From contig CAMCUP010000019.1 in assembly GCA_945878885.1 (NCBI GenBank), forward strand, positions 1 through 33,286: a DNA stretch of 33,286 bases, written 5' to 3'. The stretch comes from Polynucleobacter meluiroseus. Lineage in GTDB: Bacteria > Pseudomonadota > Gammaproteobacteria > Burkholderiales > Burkholderiaceae. This document shows positions 18,424 to 29,167 of this stretch, piece by piece. Position 1 is the stretch's first letter, and each line of letters starts with the position of its first letter. Position numbers and translations under genes: made by a program. The notes below the pieces were generated by a model. The model was not told the DNA's origin. It worked only from the letters and a program-made list of their open reading frames with translations, and did no database searches.

Positions 18424-20339
18424 AAGGGCGCGGTGCTTTTACTAAGCCCCTTCTTGAGATGCACTAATAATAAAGAAATCGCTGCGGGGGTAACCCCTGA
18501 AATACGTGCTGCCTGGCCAAGAGAGCTAGGTTTGTGGAAGTTTAATTTCTGTTGTGCTTCGGCCGAAAGCCCGCGAACCTGATGGTAATCAAAGTCATTT
18601 GGCAGGTTTAGACCTTCAAAATGCGCATGACGAGCTATTTCAGCGCTTTGGCGGTCAATATATCCTTGATATTTGATTGAAATTTCAACCTGATCTTTAA
18701 TTTGCTGATCCAAAATAGGGTCATTAGCTAAGGCGCCAATATCCCAAGCACCGGCATCTGTTTCTAATAATTCAGCATAGCTTAGGCCAGGACGGCGAAG
18801 TATTTCTGCTAAAGAGCACTCATGGGCCAGGGCTTGACCCAATATAGCCGTCAATGCGGGCGCTTTTTCATGGCAAGGGCCTACCCAAATACTATTGAGG
18901 CGCAATGTTTCACGTGAAACAGCAGCCTCTTTTTCACAAAAGAATGCCCAACGAACTTCATCAACCAAGCCAAGGCTTCGACCAACTGTAGTAAGTCTTA
19001 AGTCAGCGTTATCTTCCCGCAAGCTCAGCCGGTATTCTGCACGGCTGGTAAACATCCTATAGGGCTCTTGAACCCCTTGAGTAATGAGATCGTCTACCAA
19101 TACACCAATATAAGACTCGCTCCTTTTTGGTAGCCATGCCTCTTTACCCAAAACAGCTAAGGCCGCATTGGCTCCAGCAAGGAGGCCCTGGGCGGCGGCC
19201 TCTTCATAGCCAGTTGTGCCATTAATTTGGCCAGCGAAATAAAGCCCAGCAATGGCCTTTGTTTCCAGGCTATGGCGAAGGTGTTGAGGGTCAAAAAAGT
19301 CGTACTCGATGGCATAGCCAGGGCGCAAAATCGTTGCCGATTCTAGGCCACGAATACTGCGGACGAGCTGCCACTGAATATCAAAGGGGAGGCTAGTAGA
19401 AATGCCATTTGGATAGAATTCGTTGGTTGTTAAGCCTTCGGGCTCTAAAAAAATTTGATGGCTATTCTTGGTCTTAAAACGATGAATTTTGTCTTCAATT
19501 GACGGGCAATATCGCGGCCCCACACCCTCGATCACGCCGGTATACATCGGCGAGCGGTCAAGCCCCTGACGAATAATGTCATGAGTTTCTTCATTGGTAT
19601 GGGTGATCCAACACGGCACTTGACGCGGATGTTGTTCGGGGCGCCCCAAAAAAGAAAAGCTTGGTACTGGGTCAAGATCGCTAGGCTGCTCTAACATAAC
19701 CGAAAAATCAATTGTGCGCCCATCAATGCGAGGGGGGGTACCAGTTTTAAGCCGACCTTGCGGTAGTTGGAGCTCTTTTAAGCGAGCAGATAGGAGGTTG
19801 GCTGACGGGTCGCCAGCTCGTCCACCCGCATGACTATCCAAGCCAACATGGATTTTGCCGCCTAAAAAGGTACCAGCAGTTAACACCACTGTTGTCGCAT
19901 AAAACTTAAGGCCAAATGCTGTTGCTATGCCCTGAATGCGCTCACCATCAACCAATAGATCGTCTACTGCGGCCTGAAAGAGGGTTAAATTCGGCTGATT
20001 TTCTAAGCGACGACGAATTGCCGCCTTATATAAAACCCGATCGCCTTGCGCTCGAGTAGCACGCACGGCCGGCCCCTTGCTGGAATTTAGAATCCTAAAC
20101 TGAATACCCGCCTCATCGGTTGCCGCAGCCATGGCACCCCCTAAAGCATCAATCTCTTTAACTAAATGGCCTTTGCCAATGCCACCAATCGAGGGGTTGC
20201 AACTCATGGCACCAAGGGTTTCAATATTATGGGTAATTAAGAGGGTGTCACAACCCATCCGCGCAGCAGCAAGAGCCGCCTCTGTGCCAGCATGACCCCC
20301 GCCAACAACAATCACATCAAAATTTTTGGAATAGCGCAT
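18420..20339 (-). CDS. mnmG: tRNA uridine-5-carboxymethylaminomethyl modification enzyme MnmG
   Basis: MnmG (GidA) works with MnmE to modify U34 of several tRNAs, using FAD and a folate. At 639 residues it is full length. The FAD dinucleotide fold [19 protein letters not shown] is at the start; [13 protein letters not shown] and [15 protein letters not shown] hold the two conserved Cys positions, and [13 protein letters not shown] is a further family block. The codons for VSRET contain a perfect parS palindrome. It is the first gene of an apparent mnmG-rsmG-parA-parB operon. A second parS overlaps its putative promoter. Confidence 0.98.
   Translation of the reverse strand: MRYSKNFDVIVVGGGHAGTEAALAAARMGCDTLLITHNIETLGAMSCNPSIGGIGKGHLVKEIDALGGAMAAATDEAGIQFRILNSSKGPAVRATRAQGDRVLYKAAIRRRLENQPNLTLFQAAVDDLLVDGERIQGIATAFGLKFYATTVVLTAGTFLGGKIHVGLDSHAGGRAGDPSANLLSARLKELQLPQGRLKTGTPPRIDGRTIDFSVMLEQPSDLDPVPSFSFLGRPEQHPRQVPCWITHTNEETHDIIRQGLDRSPMYTGVIEGVGPRYCPSIEDKIHRFKTKNSHQIFLEPEGLTTNEFYPNGISTSLPFDIQWQLVRSIRGLESATILRPGYAIEYDFFDPQHLRHSLETKAIAGLYFAGQINGTTGYEEAAAQGLLAGANAALAVLGKEAWLPKRSESYIGVLVDDLITQGVQEPYRMFTSRAEYRLSLREDNADLRLTTVGRSLGLVDEVRWAFFCEKEAAVSRETLRLNSIWVGPCHEKAPALTAILGQALAHECSLAEILRRPGLSYAELLETDAGAWDIGALANDPILDQQIKDQVEISIKYQGYIDRQSAEIARHAHFEGLNLPNDFDYHQVRGLSAEAQQKLNFHKPSSLGQAARISGVTPAAISLLLVHLKKGLSKSTAPL
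18906..18921. other. parS site inside mnmG
   Basis: The perfect 16-bp palindrome TGTTTCACGTGAAACA, identical to the bacterial chromosomal parS consensus. It lies in the mnmG coding sequence, where it encodes part of AVSRETL. It is 2.0 kb upstream of parB. Confidence 0.92.
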
Positions 20340-20362
20340 GAAATACCCAAGATAGGGCGATG

Positions 20363-20391
20363 ATCATAGCATTTTGTCTGTTTCACGTGAA
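20363..20391 (-). promoter_or_regulatory. Putative mnmG-rsmG-parAB promoter
   Basis: On the minus strand TTCACG (20386-20391, four of six) is followed after 17 bp by TATGAT (20363-20368, five of six). The predicted start, near 20356, leaves a leader of about 17 nt before the mnmG ATG. The -35 hexamer lies inside the parS at 20379-20394, so bound ParB should compete with RNA polymerase. Confidence 0.5.
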
Positions 20392-20394
20392 ACA
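20379..20394. other. parS site upstream of mnmG
   Basis: A second perfect TGTTTCACGTGAAACA palindrome, in the 118-bp spacer upstream of mnmG. It is 1.47 kb from the intragenic copy and about 10 kb from the dnaA-dnaN region. It covers the -35 hexamer of the putative operon promoter. Confidence 0.93.
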
Positions 20395-20457
20395 AAATTA
20401 TGCAAATGGCTATTAATAGTTGCTATGCCAGTTGATTAATTTTAATAAGTCCTTGAT

Positions 20458-21234
20458 TTAATTAGAAAAAAATGCATCGTATGCTGATTTTGCAATAAGG
20501 GCACTAACTACAATTAAAAAGGTCTTACGCACAAAAGTGCTGCCATGGCGAATTGCTAACTTACTACCATATTGACTACCAGCAATATTTGCCACCATCA
20601 TTGCTAAGCCGAGCGGCCAATTAATAAAGCCTAGGCTAGCTAGCAGGCCAATCGCGGCTAAATTAGTCGCTACATTTACTAGTTTAGTAGCGGCGGCAGC
20701 ATGCAAAAAATCAAAGCTAAATAAGCGCACAAATGCAAATAGCAAAAAACTGCCAGCACCAGGACCAAAAAACCCATCATAAAACCCAATGCCTAAGCCC
20801 ATGGTGGCGGCCTTAAGTTGGTTTAAAAAATGGCCTTTAGATGGCTGATGATTGCCACCCAAGGCTGGTTGAAACCAGGTATAAAACAACAGAAACAGCA
20901 ACACAAAAGGCAGGGCCTTGCGCAAAGGCTCTGCAGGAAAAACTGCTACCGCTTGGGCGCCAAGCAGCGCTCCAAAAAAACCAAACACAATTGCCGGACC
21001 AACAATTACCCAAGGCAAATCAACATGACGCAAATAACGGCGAGCGGCATTAAAGGTGCCGCCAATTGATGCCACCTTATTTGTTGCCATTAGAGTGGCT
21101 GGAGGCACTTCAGGATAGGCCGCAAAGAGGGCAGGTACTTGAATTAAGCCACCACCACCTGCCACCGCATCAACCAGCCCAGCAAAAAAAGCTAGCGCCA
21201 GTAATAGGGGCCATAAATAAATTGAAAATTCGAT
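20458..21234 (-). CDS. TSUP family (TauE/SafE) membrane permease
   Basis: A membrane protein of about 258 residues with roughly eight hydrophobic segments. The DAVAGGGGLIQVPAL block near the start and the ATNKVASIGGT segment are typical of the TSUP/YfcA family, which exports sulfite, sulfoacetate or other organic anions. The substrate cannot be read here. The frame is open from the livM stop at 21259-21261 with no ATG, GTG or TTG until a GTG at 21165. That GTG would cut away the first helix (LWPLLLALAFFAGLVDAV). The coordinate given uses an in-frame ATC (IEFSIYL) six bases after GAG; CTG at 21240 and ATT at 21222 are alternatives. Confidence 0.8.
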   Translation of the reverse strand: MEFSIYLWPLLLALAFFAGLVDAVAGGGGLIQVPALFAAYPEVPPATLMATNKVASIGGTFNAARRYLRHVDLPWVIVGPAIVFGFFGALLGAQAVAVFPAEPLRKALPFVLLFLLFYTWFQPALGGNHQPSKGHFLNQLKAATMGLGIGFYDGFFGPGAGSFLLFAFVRLFSFDFLHAAAATKLVNVATNLAAIGLLASLGFINWPLGLAMMVANIAGSQYGSKLAIRHGSTFVRKTFLIVVSALIAKSAYDAFFSN

Positions 21235-21258
21235 GAGCAGCTCTTGTAAAAATGAAAG

Positions 21259-22233
21259 TTATTTTTGCTTTACAAAATAACCCACCAAGCCTTTGCGAAA
21301 GAGCATTACACATAAAATAAAAATGAGCCCCGTCACAATCGTAACCGATTCACCCAATGAATTAAACCACTGCACGCTGCTTATTTTGGCTAAAAAATTT
21401 CCAATTTCACCAACCCGCTGCTCTAGTATCACAATCACCAGAGCACCTACCAAGGGGCCAATCAAGGTGCCGACACCGCCAACTAAAGTCATCAAAATCA
21501 CTAAGCCCGACATTGACCAATGGACATCGCTAAGCGTTTCAAAACCCAACACTAAAGCCTGTACGCTGCCAGCCAAGCCCGCAAGAGCTGCAGATAAAAC
21601 AAAAACTAAAAACTTAAATTGATTAACATCGTAGCCCAGCGAAACTGCCCGCGGCTCATTTTCTTTAATCGCTTTTAAAACCTGCCCAAAGGGCGAAGCA
21701 ACGATGCGAGCAATTAATAAAAATCCAAACAACACAACTAACAAAACAAAATAATATAAATTAAGGTCGTTGCTTAAATCAATTAGCCCAAATAAACTTC
21801 CTCTTGGAATGCCCTGAAACCCATCTTCACCGCCAGTAATTGGCGCCTGCAAACAAATGAAATAAAACATTTGTGCTAACGCCAGGGTAATCATCGAAAA
21901 ATAAATTCCTTGGCGACGAATCGCCAGCCCACCCATGGCAGCGCCCAAACAGATCGCAAAGCAAGTAGCTAAAATAATTCCAAGCTCAGGCGAAAAGCCA
22001 GCATTACGCATAAAGAAACCTGCAGCATAGCCACTGCCGCCAAAAAACGCTGCGTGACCAAATGAAAGAAGACCGGTATACCCCAGCAATAAATTAAAAG
22101 CCGCAGCAAATAAAGCAAAACATAAAATCTTCATTAAAAAGATTGGATAAAAATACCATGGGGCAAGAACACCCAGCAAAATAATTGCAATGTACAGGGA
22201 GGGCTTTAGAAACTTCGGTTCGAGTAAGTTCAT
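21259..22233 (-). CDS. livM: Branched-chain amino acid type ABC permease LivM
   Basis: A 324-residue permease with about nine to ten membrane helices. Family blocks include NLLLGYTGLLSFGHAAFFGGSGYA near residue 55 and the EAA-like coupling loop AIKENEPRAVSLGYDVNQFKFL. It forms the membrane channel as a dimer with LivH. Its ATG overlaps the livH stop by four bases. It ends with a TAA directly followed, in the same frame, by the reading frame of the TSUP permease. Confidence 0.95.
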   Translation of the reverse strand: MNLLEPKFLKPSLYIAIILLGVLAPWYFYPIFLMKILCFALFAAAFNLLLGYTGLLSFGHAAFFGGSGYAAGFFMRNAGFSPELGIILATCFAICLGAAMGGLAIRRQGIYFSMITLALAQMFYFICLQAPITGGEDGFQGIPRGSLFGLIDLSNDLNLYYFVLLVVLFGFLLIARIVASPFGQVLKAIKENEPRAVSLGYDVNQFKFLVFVLSAALAGLAGSVQALVLGFETLSDVHWSMSGLVILMTLVGGVGTLIGPLVGALVIVILEQRVGEIGNFLAKISSVQWFNSLGESVTIVTGLIFILCVMLFRKGLVGYFVKQK

Positions 22234-23114
22234 TTTTCTCGACCAAATAAGCCGGCCGGCCTAAACAATAAAACAATTGCCATAATTGCAAACACCACCG
22301 TATTTGAAGCCTCAGGATAAAAAACTTTTGTTAACCCTTCAATTAAACCAAGGCCTAAGCCCGTTAAGATTGAACCCAAGATTGAACCCATTCCTCCAAT
22401 TACCACCACTGCAAAAACGACAATTATTAAATTTGAGCCCATCAATGGTGAAATTTGAATAATGGGCGCTGCAAGTACACCAGAAAAGGCAGCCAGGCCA
22501 ACGCCAAAGGCATAAGTTAAAGTCATCATCAGTGGAAAATTAATTCCAAACGCTTGCACTAACTTTGGATTTTCAGTGCCGGCACGCAAATACGAGCCTA
22601 ACTTGGTTTTTTCAATCACATACCAAGTAATAAAACAAACTGATAGCGAAGCAAACACCACCCATGCACGGTAATTCGGTAGCATCATAAAACCTAAATC
22701 AGTTGCGCCAGTAAGCTGTTCGGGGGTAGAAAAAGGCAGCCCTGAGGAGCCATAAATTGAGCGCAAGATACCTTCAATAAAAAGAGTTAAGCCGAAGGTG
22801 AGCAAGAGGCCATATAAATGATCCAACTGATACAGGTGCCGCAATAAAAGCCGCTCAATCACAACGCCAATCGCACCCACGACCAGCGGCGATAACAACA
22901 ACATCACCCAATAATTAAGCCCAAAGTATTGGCCAGCCATCCAAGTCACGATGGCACCCAACATAAACATGGCGCCATGCGAAAAGTTAATGACATTTAG
23001 CAGGCCAAAAATAACCGCTAGACCCAAACTTAAGATAGCATAAAAGCTCCCGTTAACCAGCCCCAAAAGGAGCTGGCTTAACAGGGCCGAGGTGGAAAGA
23101 CCAAAAATTTCCAA
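22230..23114 (-). CDS. livH: Branched-chain amino acid type ABC permease LivH
   Basis: A 294-residue permease. NGSFYAILSLGLAVIFGLLNVINFSHGAMFMLGA is the typical LivH start (residues 20-55), and the coupling loop LRAGTENPKLVQAFGIN follows in the middle. About eight membrane helices are predicted. It starts three bases after the substrate-binding protein gene ends, so it is clearly in the same transcript. Confidence 0.95.
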   Translation of the reverse strand: MEIFGLSTSALLSQLLLGLVNGSFYAILSLGLAVIFGLLNVINFSHGAMFMLGAIVTWMAGQYFGLNYWVMLLLSPLVVGAIGVVIERLLLRHLYQLDHLYGLLLTFGLTLFIEGILRSIYGSSGLPFSTPEQLTGATDLGFMMLPNYRAWVVFASLSVCFITWYVIEKTKLGSYLRAGTENPKLVQAFGINFPLMMTLTYAFGVGLAAFSGVLAAPIIQISPLMGSNLIIVVFAVVVIGGMGSILGSILTGLGLGLIEGLTKVFYPEASNTVVFAIMAIVLLFRPAGLFGREK

Positions 23115-23117
23115 AGA

Positions 23118-24317
23118 TTACTTTAAATTACACTGTGCATAAGACGCAATTGGAAAAGCTTGCTCACCAGGAATGGTGCTAATTAACTTGTAATAATCCC
23201 ATGGTGATTTCGATTCGGCGGGCGTTTTAACTTCAAACAAATACATGGTATGAACCATGGTGCCGTCTTTACGAATATAGCCGCCTTTGGTAAACATATC
23301 GTTAATTTTTACCTTCCGCAACTGCTCCATAACCTTATCGGCATTATCAGTTCCCGCTGCCTTAACTGCATTGAGATAAGTCATGGTAGAAGAATAGTTG
23401 CCGGCCTGAACCATCGAGGGCATGCGCTTCATCTTGCCAAAGAAGCGTTTACCAAACTTACGCGTTTCGTCGTTTTGATCCCAGTACCAGGCCTCGGTTG
23501 CATAAAGCCCCTGCGCACTTTTTAAGCCCATACTATGCACGTCTGAGATAAATACCAATAAACCTGCAATCTTCATGGTCTTGGTAATACCAAATTCATT
23601 AGCTGCTTTTACTGTATTGATGGTATCCCCACCAGCATTGGCTAAACCTAGCACTTGGGCTTTAGAATTTTGCGCTTGCAACAGGTAAGAAGAAAAGTCG
23701 CTTGCACTTAAGGGGTGCCGCACCTGACCCAACACCTTGCCGCCATCCGCTACAACTACTGCGGCCGCGTCTTTTTCAAGCGCATAACCGAAAGCATAGT
23801 CTGCGGTTAAGAAAAACCAAGTTTTCCCGCCCTTACCAATCATGCCCTTGCCAGTGCCGTTGGCCATAGCAATGGTGTCATAGGTGTAGTGCACTGTATA
23901 AGGACTGCATTGCTCGTTAGTAAGTGCAGAAGATCCCGCGCCATTATTAATATAGATACGCTTTTTCTCTAAAGCTACCTTAGCGGTAGCAAGAGCTGTG
24001 CCCGAATTAGTGCCACCAAAAAGTACAGTGACGCCATCACGATCAACCCATTCGCGTGCTTTTGATGCTGCAATATCGGCCTTGTTTTGATGGTCAGCAG
24101 AAATGACTTCGATTTTGCGACCTAAAACGGTGCCACCAAAATCGTCAATCGCCATTTTGATCGCCTCTAAGCCACCATCACCATCAATATCGGCATAGAG
24201 CCCCGACATATCGGTAATAAAGCCAATCTTCACTGGGGGCTGAGCCTGCGCCATGGCAAGCCCGGAGGAGCCCATTAATAATGCTGTTGCCGTTGCTGCT
24301 ATAAGTGTCTGTTTCAT
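23118..24317 (-). CDS. livK: ABC transporter substrate-binding protein, Leu/Ile/Val-binding family
   Basis: A 399-residue periplasmic binding protein. It has a signal peptide (KQT start, hydrophobic core, cleavage after AMA or AQA near residue 24) and then the type 1 fold: IGFITDMSGLYADIDG, LFGGTNSGTALA, WFFLTADYAFGYALEKDA. AAGGA precedes the ATG. The ligand may be a branched-chain or another amino acid, or a different small organic molecule; this family is often misnamed, so livK is used for family only. It lies between livF and livH. Confidence 0.9.
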   Translation of the reverse strand: MKQTLIAATATALLMGSSGLAMAQAQPPVKIGFITDMSGLYADIDGDGGLEAIKMAIDDFGGTVLGRKIEVISADHQNKADIAASKAREWVDRDGVTVLFGGTNSGTALATAKVALEKKRIYINNGAGSSALTNEQCSPYTVHYTYDTIAMANGTGKGMIGKGGKTWFFLTADYAFGYALEKDAAAVVVADGGKVLGQVRHPLSASDFSSYLLQAQNSKAQVLGLANAGGDTINTVKAANEFGITKTMKIAGLLVFISDVHSMGLKSAQGLYATEAWYWDQNDETRKFGKRFFGKMKRMPSMVQAGNYSSTMTYLNAVKAAGTDNADKVMEQLRKVKINDMFTKGGYIRKDGTMVHTMYLFEVKTPAESKSPWDYYKLISTIPGEQAFPIASYAQCNLK

Positions 24318-24345
24318 TTTTTTCCTTTAATCATTTATTTACCGA

Positions 24346-25050
24346 TCAAACCCCTAAATACCCATTCAACAGTTCTGCCTTGGCGGCTAATTCTGAACGT
24401 TGTACTACTTCGACGACATGCCCGCTTTCAATCACATAATGCCGATCTGCCAACTTTGCAGCAAAGCGAAAGTTTTGTTCCACCAAGACAATCGTAAAGC
24501 CACTTTTACTCAGTTTAGTTACGACTTCGCCTAACTTGTGAACGATTACCGGCGCAAGGCCTTCCGTTATTTCGTCGAGCAATAATATTTTTGCGCCAGT
24601 ACGCAAGATTCGGGCAATTGCGAGCATTTGTTGTTCGCCACCCGAAAGCCGAGCGCCAGGGCTTGATCTACGCTCATAAAGATTAGGGAACATTTCATAA
24701 ATAGCATCAACCCCCATGCCGCCTTTAACCACTTCGGGTGGTAATAAAAGGTTCTCCTCGGCTGTAAGGCTTGAAAAGATGCCTCTTTCTTCGGGGCAAT
24801 ATCCAATGCCGAGGTGGGCTACTTTGTAGGTCGGCATGCCAATGGTTTGTTGGCCGTTAACTTCTATTGAGCCAGTGCGCCTACCGGTTAACCCTAAAAT
24901 AGCTTTCAGAATAGTTGATCTGCCCGCACCATTGCGGCCCAACAAAGTTACTACCTCGCCATCTGCAACGCGAAAATCAATGCCGTGCAAAATATGTGAC
25001 TCGCCATACCAGGTCTCGAGATTTTTCACGTCTAAAGCTACTGCACTCAT
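24346..25050 (-). CDS. livF: ABC transporter ATP-binding protein, LivF family, with Walker A Arg
   Basis: A 234-residue ATPase subunit. Signature LSGGEQQ (135-141), Walker B LLLDE (156-160) and the LivF-type VEQN (190-193) are present. The P-loop reads GRNGAGRST (38-46): the usual Lys is Arg44, encoded by AGA. This makes the LivF nucleotide site suspect; together with LivG it would give one standard and one degenerate site. I recall similar Arg P-loops in other betaproteobacterial LivF-like proteins, which would make it a lineage feature, not decay. Its start overlaps the livG stop by four bases. Confidence 0.94.
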   Translation of the reverse strand: MSAVALDVKNLETWYGESHILHGIDFRVADGEVVTLLGRNGAGRSTILKAILGLTGRRTGSIEVNGQQTIGMPTYKVAHLGIGYCPEERGIFSSLTAEENLLLPPEVVKGGMGVDAIYEMFPNLYERRSSPGARLSGGEQQMLAIARILRTGAKILLLDEITEGLAPVIVHKLGEVVTKLSKSGFTIVLVEQNFRFAAKLADRHYVIESGHVVEVVQRSELAAKAELLNGYLGV

Positions 25051-25814
25051 GCTTGTGCCTCGGCGTCGCTACCAGTGTAGGCCTCTATTACCAGCGGATT
25101 CTTAGATACCTCGCTATATGACCCCTCGGCCAAGACTGAGCCTCTTTGTAAAACGGTGATCTTGTCAGCAATTGCCGAAACTACCTTCATATTATGTTCA
25201 ACCATTAATACTGTGCGCCCTTCGGCCACCCGTTTTATGAGCTCGGTAACCCGTGCAACGTCTTCATGCCCCATGCCCTGGGTGGGCTCGTCTAATAGCA
25301 TCAACTCGGGCTCCATCGCCAAAGTGGTAGCAATTTCAAGGGCCCGCTTTCTACCATAGGGCAAATTAACTGTTTGCTCTTCAGCAATTTCTGCCAGCCC
25401 TACCTCCCGCAATAATTCCATTGCCCGATTGTTTAAAACATTTAAAGAGCTGGGTGATTTCCAAAAGTGAAATTCGGTTCCTAGCTTACGCTGCAAGGCG
25501 ATGCGTACGTTTTCAAGCACACTCAAATGCGGGAAAACAGCCGATATTTGAAAGGAGCGGATAATGCCGCGCCGCGCGATTTGTGCAGGACGCTCCTTGG
25601 TTATATCAATCCCGTTAAAATAAATATGACCCGAACTCGGCTCAAGAAATTTTGTGAGCAAATTAAAGCAAGTGGTTTTGCCAGCCCCGTTTGGACCAAT
25701 CAAGGCATGGATTCCACCTCTAGCCACCTCTAAATTTACCTCGGTAACTGCTGCAAACCCCTTAAAGGTTTTGCCTAAATTAACAGTTTTTAAAATAATA
25801 TCGCTTTGGTCCAC
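25047..25814 (-). CDS. livG: ABC transporter ATP-binding protein, LivG family
   Basis: A 255-residue ATPase subunit. Walker A GPNGAGKT (40-47), Walker B LMLLDEP (171-177) and H-loop VEHN with His207 are all standard. The signature reads LPYGRKR (151-157) rather than LSGGQ; LivG proteins often have LxYGxxR here. The start is GTG with a weak GAGA upstream. First gene of the livG-livF-livK-livH-livM run. I find no convincing promoter in the 109-bp spacer upstream. Confidence 0.95.
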   Translation of the reverse strand: MDQSDIILKTVNLGKTFKGFAAVTEVNLEVARGGIHALIGPNGAGKTTCFNLLTKFLEPSSGHIYFNGIDITKERPAQIARRGIIRSFQISAVFPHLSVLENVRIALQRKLGTEFHFWKSPSSLNVLNNRAMELLREVGLAEIAEEQTVNLPYGRKRALEIATTLAMEPELMLLDEPTQGMGHEDVARVTELIKRVAEGRTVLMVEHNMKVVSAIADKITVLQRGSVLAEGSYSEVSKNPLVIEAYTGSDAEAQA

Positions 25815-25923
25815 AAATTCTCAATTACTTTTACAGGTCAGCCCTAGAGAATAGCCCAGGTGCGAACTACCTTGTATAGGGATAACCCCGAACAAGCAGG
25901 GCCAAGAAAATTTGCGTCACGTC

Positions 25924-26145
25924 TTAGCCTGTCATTGTTTTGGCCTGATATTGTGTAATAGCCAACTGTGCCAAGGGGCTCATCAGGTCGATAGGCATTC
26001 GCTGGGCACCCTGCATAATTAAGAGCGCATAAGGTTTTGCTAGGGCACTAACCTCAGCAGAAAGCGTTTGTTCTTCGCCCAAGGGGGGCGTGCGTTGTCG
26101 CCAAAAATTAATGGCGGCCTCTAATTCTTGAATTGTGACAAACAC
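25924..26145 (-). CDS. DUF3717 family protein
   Basis: A 73-residue protein. The opening VTIQELEAAINFWRQR and the later LSAEVSALAKPYALL match what I know of DUF3717, a small family found in Burkholderiales with no known function. It looks wholly helical and soluble, with no membrane segment or cysteines. The start is GTG with AGG about nine bases upstream. It lies 14 bp after the SET-domain gene on the same strand and may share its message. Confidence 0.75.
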   Translation of the reverse strand: MFVTIQELEAAINFWRQRTPPLGEEQTLSAEVSALAKPYALLIMQGAQRMPIDLMSPLAQLAITQYQAKTMTG

Positions 26146-26159
26146 AAATAGTGCCTAAG

Positions 26160-26654
26160 CTATTTGTCTTGAGCGGCCAGCATGTAGCCGCGACAACTTT
26201 TTGCACCGCAACGACAAGCGTAATCGCGTTTCATGGTCTTGGTAATGCGCCCCTCAACATCAAGGGAATAATCGTAAAAGATTTCTTGCCCTACTTTTAG
26301 TGCGCGCTTGGTAAAAATAAATACCCTGGCTTTGCCGGCATAGCGCTCTTCTTGGGTTTCGCAATTGGGTTTACATGAGTGATTAATCCAGCGAGCAGCA
26401 TTTCCGCCTTGGTTTGCATCAATCACACGACCATCATCTAGTGAAAAATAGAATGTGTGGTTTGGTTGTTTGGGATCGTGCGGATGAATACGCTCCGCCT
26501 CTTTCCAAGAAATGCGCTTGCCCTTGTACTCAATAATGGGTGTGCCTTTTTTGATGGGCTTTGCCACAAAGACGCCCTTACCATGAATATCAGACGAGCG
26601 CACCACAATACACGACCGATCCACCTTGGGTGGTTTAAGATTTTTCTTTGCCAT
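26160..26654 (-). CDS. SET-domain protein lysine methyltransferase
   Basis: A 164-residue SET protein with the complete catalytic set. HGKGVFVAKPIKKGTPIIEY (24-43) is the opening strand pair, RWINHSCKPNCE (88-99) binds S-adenosylmethionine and forms the pseudoknot, and IFYDYSLD (125-132) supplies the active-site Tyr. A post-SET zinc motif CRCGAKSCRG (147-156) uses Cys147, Cys149 and Cys154, with Cys94 of NHSC as the probable fourth ligand. Bacterial SET proteins of this form are known in betaproteobacteria; the substrate here is unknown. It begins three bases after gyrB ends, so it is probably co-transcribed with dnaN-gyrB. Confidence 0.92.
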   Translation of the reverse strand: MAKKNLKPPKVDRSCIVVRSSDIHGKGVFVAKPIKKGTPIIEYKGKRISWKEAERIHPHDPKQPNHTFYFSLDDGRVIDANQGGNAARWINHSCKPNCETQEERYAGKARVFIFTKRALKVGQEIFYDYSLDVEGRITKTMKRDYACRCGAKSCRGYMLAAQDK

Positions 26655-26657
26655 AGT

Positions 26658-29162
<2,505 letters not shown>

Positions 29163-29167
29163 CTAAT

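Noticed and set aside
25878..25890. TAGGGATAAC resembling half of an I-SceI homing site
   Set aside because: Only part of the site matches and no homing endonuclease gene or intron is nearby; chance likeness.
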